64,000 nucleotides of DNA from Elmis aenea. Taxonomy: Eukaryota > Arthropoda > Insecta > Coleoptera > Elmidae. Under the pieces are notes generated by a model. The model ran no database searches, was not told where the DNA came from, and was given only the letters and a program-made list of their open reading frames with translations. The translations under genes were made by a program, and so were the position numbers. Shown in pieces: positions 57,171-64,000 of the stretch (positions are counted from its first letter, which is position 1; the number at the start of each line of letters is the position of its first letter). The stretch lies in the NCBI GenBank assembly GCA_947652605.1, contig OX393581.1, positions 52,723,924 through 52,787,923 of the forward strand, given 5' to 3'.

Positions 57171-57488
57171 ATATTACATTTTTTGTGCGATCGAATTAAA
57201 AACAATTTCAATAATTAGTATTTTCACCGTATTTTTCAAAAATTGAGGTTAGAAACTACGTGACATTCTGTCACTGACAGATAATGTTAGCTTTAATGCA
57301 AATTTACTATTTCGTATGCTGTAGCGGCTGTAAAAGTTACTTTTTCGGCCGTTGTGTCAAGGGTAACGGCCTAAAAAAAGTACTATTGCGGCCGTTGCTA
57401 AGGGTAATGCCGGTAATGCAGTACTTTATGGTTGCTAACGCATCCATCAAACAGCTGTTTCTAGTACGATCGCACAAAAAATGGTTAA
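57171..57488. mobile_element. MITE-like element with CATTTTTTGTGCGATCG ends
   Basis: CATTTTTTGTGCGATCG at 57,175 returns inverted (CGATCGCACAAAAAATGG) at 57,468. The interior holds several GGCCGTT-type words related to the adjacent palindrome. No target duplication is clear. Confidence 0.6.
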
Positions 57489-58323
57489 TTGACAAGATAA
57501 TAACATAGATATAGAAAAATAAGGCAACAATAATGAAGTAGTTCTCGAGCAGATTTGTACAAAAATTCTCTTTAAATTAGGAAACAAGGCATTCACACAA
57601 TCATGTGAAAATGTACGTTTTAAATGAGTTCCCGAACTTTAAAATCGCCGAGAACCACTGCACTTATCACCTAAACAAAAGCAAAATAATAAAAAACAAT
57701 TATTAGGGTGAGGTGAACAGATCCAATAACTATAGTGGTGCATCAGGGCCTCACTCACTGCAGGGGGCTTTTTTTTTTCTGCGGGAAAGGAGAGTCGGAA
57801 AAACTATCCACTACCTACTCTTCGATTCAGTTTTATCAAGAATGAGAACACAACGAAAACAAAATAATGTTAACTGAATTTTTTTATAAACAAACGTAAA
57901 TGAAAATATTAAGAGTTAGAGTTAATTTAAAAAAATACCAACTCGGAAGTAGTCTATTATTCTTGCGACTTCCCATCCCTGGTTTTCCCCTAATTTGCAA
58001 GCAACTTTAGGGGTAGTTATGGCACTAAAAGACCCATAAACGTGAAAACTACAGTAACGGAAGACATCATGACCCAATAATGGCATGATCATGCAGTAAC
58101 TTATAAGTTCTTCACTTACCATTTTTAGTTTTCCACAAGAAGGCGGCCCTACGATTTCTCGTTATCATTCCCTTATTTTCGAATCTGTAATGATAATTTT
58201 TTATTACTAATAATAGTTAATAAGCCACAATCAGCATATTCATTCAACTTTTAGGCAATCGAACCTTAGTATATAAAAAAAAAACTCTGTTCAACTCTCA
58301 ATATTACTATTAATGTATTCGGA
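57489..58323. other. Gene-free DNA with a lone hAT-like end
   Basis: Near 57,645-57,662 GAGAACCACTG resembles the right terminus of a hAT element, but no left end was found. Otherwise nothing recognisable. Confidence 0.35.
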
Positions 58324-58396
58324 ATGTGCCGCCCCGTTTATTTATTGATCAATACCAAGTTGGACTGCCTCACCTCTAGGGATCAATACACTAGAC

Positions 58397-59469
58397 CAGT
58401 GGTTCTCAAACTGGGTGCCGCGGCACCCTAGGGTGCCGTAAGTACACCAGAAGGGTGCCGCGAAATTTTTAACTGTTTATATGTTTAAAACCAAATATTT
58501 AACTGCTACAAATATCTAAATCTAAAACAAAAAATTATACTCCTATATTTTAATTATATTGGACAAAGCTTAAATAAAAGTTATTATTTGGTTTTTGGTG
58601 TTCCAAATCAACTTATTTAACAGACATATTTGATCACCTGAACAAGTGGAACTCCAGTATGTAAGGAAGAAATGAAAATATTTTGACTTCTGCAGATAAA
58701 ATTAAGGCGTTTTAAAGATAAAATTAAAATGTGGAAATAAAATTATAATCAAATAATGTAGAAATGTTTGTTAAAGTTGCCGAATTGTAATATAATAACA
58801 AAGATTTGCAAAAGCTTAGTTACAGTCATTTAACATTTTTAGAAGAACAAATTAACCATTATTTCCCAGACATATCAGTTAATTTGTAAGATTGGATTAG
58901 AAATCCATTTGTAGAGTCAACATCTGAAATAAGTGACTTAAGTCTTATGGAAGTTGAAGAATTAATTGATATACGTAACGATCGCACGTTAAGATTGAAG
59001 CATTCAGAAATATGTCTGAATTCATTTTGGATAACAATTATAAAGGAACACCCCAATATAGGGTTCAAATCACTTAATATTTTATTGCAGTTTTCCAAAT
59101 CGCATTTGTGTGAACTAGGATTTTCTGCACTCGTAAATATTAAAACAAAGAAGAGAAAGAGACTAAAAATCCTTGAAAATGAGATGAGAGTATGTCTCTC
59201 AAAAACACGACATAATATCAAAGAAATAGGCAAACACCATCACGCACATATTTCACATTAAGTTCACATTTTAACACCAAACACTTTATAATAACTTTTG
59301 TTTTGTACGTTTTTGTGCTGTTTGGAAATAAAATTACTTTAAATAACTTTCTTTTTTTTCTGTAAAAAACAAAAAAAAATAAAAAAATAATAATAATAAT
59401 AGGGGTGCCGTGAATTTGGTTTAATGATTTCAGTGTGCCGCCAGACAAAAAAGTTTGAGAACCACACTG
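58397..59469 (+). mobile_element. hAT transposon (Charlie/ZBED-like), 1,073 bp, with transposase C-terminus
   Basis: CACTAGAC occurs at 58,389-58,396 and 59,470-59,477, an exact 8-bp target duplication. The ends are CAGTGGTTCTCAAACTGGG and AGTTTGAGAACCACACTG. On the + strand 58,842-59,259 reads EEQINHYFPDISVNL, one stop, then DWIRNPFVE, FWITIIKEHPN, SHLCELGFSALVNIKTKKR and MRVCLSKTRHNI. This is the hAT dimerisation region of the kind found in ZBED5/SCAND3-like proteins. The N-terminal and first catalytic parts are deleted. Confidence 0.95.
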
Positions 59470-59619
59470 CACTAGACAGTTAATTTCAATTTTTACCCTT
59501 AAATGACGCATTAACAATTGTGCAAGTGAACTTATTTGATCGTCTTAAATTAATACAAAACATTTTGGCTTTGTTTGCAATTAATATAAAATATAATAAT
59601 TTCTCAAACAAACAACTCA

Positions 59620-59870
59620 CCTCCGGTTTCTAAATCATTCTGGTCAACACCAGCTTTTTCGGAGTTCTTCGCGGCATGTCACTACCTCCGATCAACTTCC
59701 AACTGCTGTTCACGAAGATCATTCACATACGATGTTGAAGTACATACATCGATAATCGAACGAAAGATGGTCGACGATGAAACAAAACTTGCGGGCAATC
59801 TCGAGTTGCGGCGTCAGTCAGGAACTCCGTGGTATGCTTGTATACTATCGCCATTGACAAGCCGATCTCT
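59620..59870 (-). promoter_or_regulatory. GC-richer block, possible promoter or untranslated exon
   Basis: CpG-rich DNA in an AT-rich field. On the minus strand it ends in a donor-like site (ACCGGAG then GTGAGTT, near 59,622). No ATG-started frame of useful length is present. It could be a first exon of a minus-strand transcript, but no downstream gene was seen. Confidence 0.25.
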
Positions 59871-60074
59871 AAAAATGTATTGCAGCATTAGGTACACTTT
59901 AACAAAATATAATACAGGCAATTTATTTACTTATTAATATGTCTGAAATATAAAATCAGACAATTTATAAAAGGTGGCTAAAGCATCCTAAATTTCTTTA
60001 TAAAAGCAACATTTTGAACAACCACAATTTAATTAACTCAACAATAACGGCAAACACTCGTACAACTATTTTAA

Positions 60075-60684
60075 CCTCTTAAGCTGTTATGCCGCATATA
60101 ATCGTCATCGGCCTTGGTAATTGCGACTATGCCGTACATATTCGCTTTGTGTAAAATTGTGTATATCTTATTGTATTTGACGAAAACGTACGATTTCTTT
60201 GCTTCGGTCATTACAAATAGGATCACTTTATGACGTCATCTACTTTGTTTGTTCGAAGACGTTTACAGCGCCACTTGCCGACATTTACTATGTGTTCTGT
60301 GCTTCAAAAAAGTAATAAGAAAAGAAAGTCATTATTGGTGAGCAATTTGCAGCACGGGCCTTTGCCCTGAACCTTGCTTTAAAGATTTTCATACCAAAAA
60401 TTAAATTTTTGAAAACTTTGTACTGTTTTGTAATATTTTTAAAAACATGCCAAATGGATAATTATGCATTGTTGTGTGATACAAAATGTTGTATATACTA
60501 TAAAAAAGTAAAATTTTAAATAATTCTTACGTTTTATTAATTTTTTAATTTATATTTTCAACATAATGGTTATGACGAACGAAATTTTTCATGCAATGGA
60601 TATGACGTAAATACTCGCGAGCGGTCTAGAGTACGTGTCGTCTGTGCAAGGCCTCGCCCTCAGAGGCCGTGTAGGCTTAAGAGG
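60075..60684. mobile_element. piggyBac-like MITE, TTAA-flanked
   Basis: TTAA at 60,071-60,074 and 60,685-60,688 bounds an element starting CCTCTTAAGC and ending GCTTAAGAGG. The 610-bp interior has no transposase. The ends differ from the CCCTTT type at 41,155, so it is a second family. Confidence 0.8.
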
Positions 60685-60688
60685 TTAA

Positions 60689-62064
60689 TGTATGCATTTA
60701 ATAATATAATAGTCCAATATTTACATATAAATAAAGATATCAAATTAACTTACTTGAAACCTTCAAGCAAACATTTAGTTCCAACAAACGAATCCGTTCA
60801 TTTCATTCCCAAGTCTCGTTTACCTTCGACAAAATTATTCGTTTCCTTGTGATGACATAATCTATAATGCAAAAGGTACCTTAAGTATTACACTTTTGTC
60901 AATGTTAGCTTAAACTACACACTATAATGAATGACAAAATAAAGATACAACCAACACTTTTGGCTAGATAAAATGCTTTACTACACAAATATGGTTAACT
61001 AAACATTCTATTCAGCCAATAGTGTGCATATCAACACTGGATTCTTATTTACAAATGTATCTACTACAAACTATCACTTACTTTTTTTTAAAAACAAATA
61101 ATATAACATGTAACTATACACACCCTAGAAAATATTCACAGGAAAGTTATACATAATTGAAAAAGCGTTGCAATATTTAATTTTGCAAATTATTGCACAT
61201 CCAAAACATAAATCATTTGCCACAAATGGTTGTACAGCCAATAACATTCGGCAACCATCACTAATTATACACGTTATACGACAAAATTACCCTTACATGA
61301 TACTGATTAACCGTTATTTTATTCATTTCTCAAAATGCACACATTTGCTTGCGTGAAATCTGATTTAAACCTTTTTATCTATGACTAAACAATGAAATCC
61401 AACATGCGCAGGGCAATTTTAAGTAGTGAAAATGAACCAAAAGTAGTTCATCTTGCTATGAGTACATTTGACCGACCGACTCGTGTGTCTAATATCCCTA
61501 CTGTTTTTTTCAATTTAGTTGCCGGGAATATAAAAAGTGTCTAATTTGCAGCTGCCGTGATGTATAACTTTTTTTAAATAAAATTTAACAATCAAACACA
61601 TTTAATGTTTAAATGTTATTAAATTAACAGTAACAATACCGTAAATGCAATGTAATACAATTAGTTACCAACAAAAATCTCCACAATAGTTGGTATTTAT
61701 GTTTAAAAATTCAGCAAACTATAAAAATAGCAATTTTAAACTTTTACATAAATTAGTGTAAAGACATACATTATTCACAAAATGTTACAAATGATTTTAC
61801 ATCAGAGTTTGTGGTGATTTATGTAAAACTTTTAACGGAATTTTCACTAAAATTAAAACTGCATTTAAAATATTGTTTGCAGAACAATTTAATTCGATGA
61901 CAACAGCAAACACTCACCCTGCTGATTAAATTTAACATTTTTGTAATAACCCAATTTTACATTTACACATAAATAAAGCACGGCAATCACGAAGAACAGG
62001 TCTCTGGAGTAATTCACAAGTGGCGCAAACGTAAGCATCGAACAAATACCGTTTGTTTTTTTCA
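60689..62064. other. Gene-free AT-rich DNA
   Basis: No supported gene or repeat was seen in this stretch. Confidence 0.4.
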
Positions 62065-63140
62065 AGATCAACTTTGAAACAATTTAAAAAACATTTTTAA
62101 ACTGTTTCTGAACCAATTCGTTATTGAAATGTATTGAACAAATGTTGTTTAACATTTCTACAAACAATGAAGCCAATAGCAACATTTTTAAATTTTTTGG
62201 AACAAAAGTTGCAAGGGTTATACACTTGATAAATTTTAAACAACTTTGAAACAATTTAAAAAACATTTTTAAACTTTTTCTGAACCAATTCGTTATTGAA
62301 ATGTATTGCACAAATGTACAAACAATGAAGCCAATAGAAACATTTTTAAATTTTTTGGAACAAAAGTTGCAAGGGTTATACACTTGACAAATTTTAAACA
62401 ACTTTGAAACAATTAAAAAAATATTTTTAAACTTTTTCTGAACCCATTCGTTATTGAAATGTATTGCACAAATGTACAAACAATGAAGCCAATAGCAACA
62501 TTTTAAATTTTTTTGGAACAAAAGTTGCAAGGGTTATGGTTATACACTTGACAAATTTTAAACAACTTTGAAACAAATTAAAAAATATTTTTAAACTTTT
62601 TTTGAACCAATTCGTTATTGAAATGTATTGCACCAACGTTGTTTAACATTTCTACAAACAATGAAGCCAATAGCAACATTTTTAAATTTTTTGGAACAAA
62701 AGTTGCAAGGGTTATACACTTGACAAATTTTAAACAACTTTGAAACAATTAAAAAAATATTTTTAAACTTTTTCTGAACCCATTCGTTATTGAAATGTAT
62801 TGCACAAATGTACAAACAATGAAGCCAATAGCAACATTTTTAAATTTTTTGGAACAAAAGTTGCAAGTGTTATACACTTGACAAATTTTAAACAACTTTG
62901 AAACAATTTAAAAAATATTTTTAAACTTTCGTTATTGAAATGTATTGCACCAATGTTGTTTAACATTTCTACAAACAATGAAGCCAATAGCAACATTTTT
63001 AAATTTTTTGGAACAAAAGTTGCAAGGGTTATACACTTGACAAATTTTAAACAACTTTGAAACAATTTAAAAAATATTTTTAAACTTTTTCTGAACCAAC
63101 TCGTTATTGAAAGGTATGAACTAATGCTGTTTAATATTTC
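62065..63140. repeat. Tandem array, ~157-172-bp units, 7 copies
   Basis: Copies begin at CAACTTTGAAACAATT near 62,069, 62,242, 62,400, 62,563, 62,733, 62,894 and 63,051. The unit includes AATTCGTTATTGAAATGTAT, CAATGAAGCCAATAGCAACA and GGAACAAAAGTTGCAAGGGT. Longer units carry an extra GTTGTTTAACATTTCTA block. The open frames on the minus strand are by-products of the repeat. Confidence 0.92.
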
Positions 63141-64000
63141 TACAAACAATTAAGGACATGGCAAACCTTTAAAAAGTTATAAAAAATATTTTTCATCATT
63201 TTCTGAACGAGTCATTATGCATTGCAGACAGACACAAATGAAACACATTTATTTACAGGAAAAAAATACTTACACATTCAAATAATCGAAAAATTTTCAT
63301 CCATATTTTCGTTAGTTCCAACGTTCGCTGATTCTGCACGAATGATTACAGCTCGGTTGAACAATGTTGCACTTTGCAAAGAAACAACGCCATTTTGTTT
63401 AAGGTTGCAAATTCCAATACATCTTCATCACAGCACAGCCAAGGCCAGAAATATACTGAAAAATAAATGCCATTATTACTAATGTGATGCATCATAACAA
63501 ACCAAATAATATATTGCATAATTTTATATAATCAGTAAATCATTTCAACATTAAATTTCTTTGCATTTCAATCCAAATTCGACTTTAACAGCATGATATA
63601 GTTTTGAATAAAGGTAAAAGTTTGTACGAACGCTACAAAATTTTGTTATGAAAATATGTGGATTTAAAAAGACTTAACATCTACCTTAGGAAATAGTAAG
63701 TGAATTCATGGACTAAAATAAAGAACCAAAATAACCTTTAGTTCATTTTCAAGTCAAAATTGAGAATATACAATTATTTCCAAAATAATAATAATCACAG
63801 CTTATAAATACAAATGTGTATATTTAAAATATGAATACAAATTGTCTTCCAATTGCTATCCCTAGTTGATTTAATTACCTTATTGCATCCAATCCTTCGG
63901 CATTTCCCTTTCAGTTCCTGTTTAACATGTTGCATGGAATTTTACTTTAAAAAGAAACACCACAAGCTTATCACACCTTAATAGCACTAAAAAATGTCGA
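63141..64000. other. Right edge, no gene; two exon-like blocks on the minus strand
   Basis: On the minus strand 63,274-63,455 is bordered by TTTTTCAG and GTAAGT, and 63,879-63,917 (39 nt) by AACAG and GTAATT. Neither encodes a recognisable peptide. They may be untranslated exons of a transcript entering from the right, or chance. Confidence 0.25.

Noticed and set aside
57645..57662. A complete hAT element
   Set aside because: Only one terminus-like word (GAGAACCACTG) is present; no matching left end or duplication.
62084..63149. Overlapping minus-strand open frames of 60-148 codons with repeated hydrophobic blocks
   Set aside because: They arise because the ~160-bp tandem repeat is read over and over; frames shift at unit length changes and no start or splice context supports a gene.

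Overview
The window looks like a piece of an AT-rich insect nuclear genome. It has intron-split genes with GT-AG splice sites, an insect-type BTB-Psq transcription factor, a single SREBP gene, and many non-LTR, Penelope, mariner, hAT and piggyBac-type relics. Nothing visible fixes the order; a beetle-like genome would fit, but that is a guess. Only two protein genes can be built with confidence, both on the + strand.

Layout. 1-20,000: no gene seen. AT-rich DNA holds a degenerate satellite (about 3,950-5,815), short GC-richer islands that look regulatory, LINE and Penelope-like scraps, and two long RNA-type hairpins. 20,100-21,700: GC-richer promoter-like DNA with a TATA box and donor-like sites, the best candidate for the 5' end of the next gene. 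24,057-26,850: two coding exons of a BTB plus pipsqueak-type helix-turn-helix transcription factor, followed by a long 3' region up to about 31,075. 31,241-31,859: the short gap before the next gene, with a duplicated set of inverted-repeat hairpins and a perfect CRE palindrome. 31,860-44,269: SREBP in 11 coding exons (1,073 codons), with bHLH-zip, two membrane segments, protease sites and the C-terminal regulatory domain all recognisable. Its large introns are filled with transposons. One of them (intron 10) is a nest: a LINE is split by a piggyBac-like element, which in turn holds two hAT elements.

44,750-64,000: no convincing protein gene. This is a repeat province. It contains a SINE with two tRNA-like heads in opposite orientation, a cluster of about 318-bp repeats in both orientations, a 1.9-kb tandem duplication carrying LINE pieces and an exon-like block, a 525-bp higher-order tandem array, a clean 34-bp minisatellite, several hAT and piggyBac-like elements with exact target duplications, and an array of about 160-bp units near the right edge.

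Function. SREBP is the membrane-bound regulator of lipid synthesis genes. The BTB-Psq protein is a nuclear regulator of unknown target. Nothing in the sequence shows that the two neighbours work together. I found no clearly new biochemical system. The most unusual items are the hairpin pair upstream of SREBP, the head-to-head SINE, the two long hairpins near 2.7 and 14.75 kb, and the duplicated exon-like block at 50.7 and 52.6 kb.
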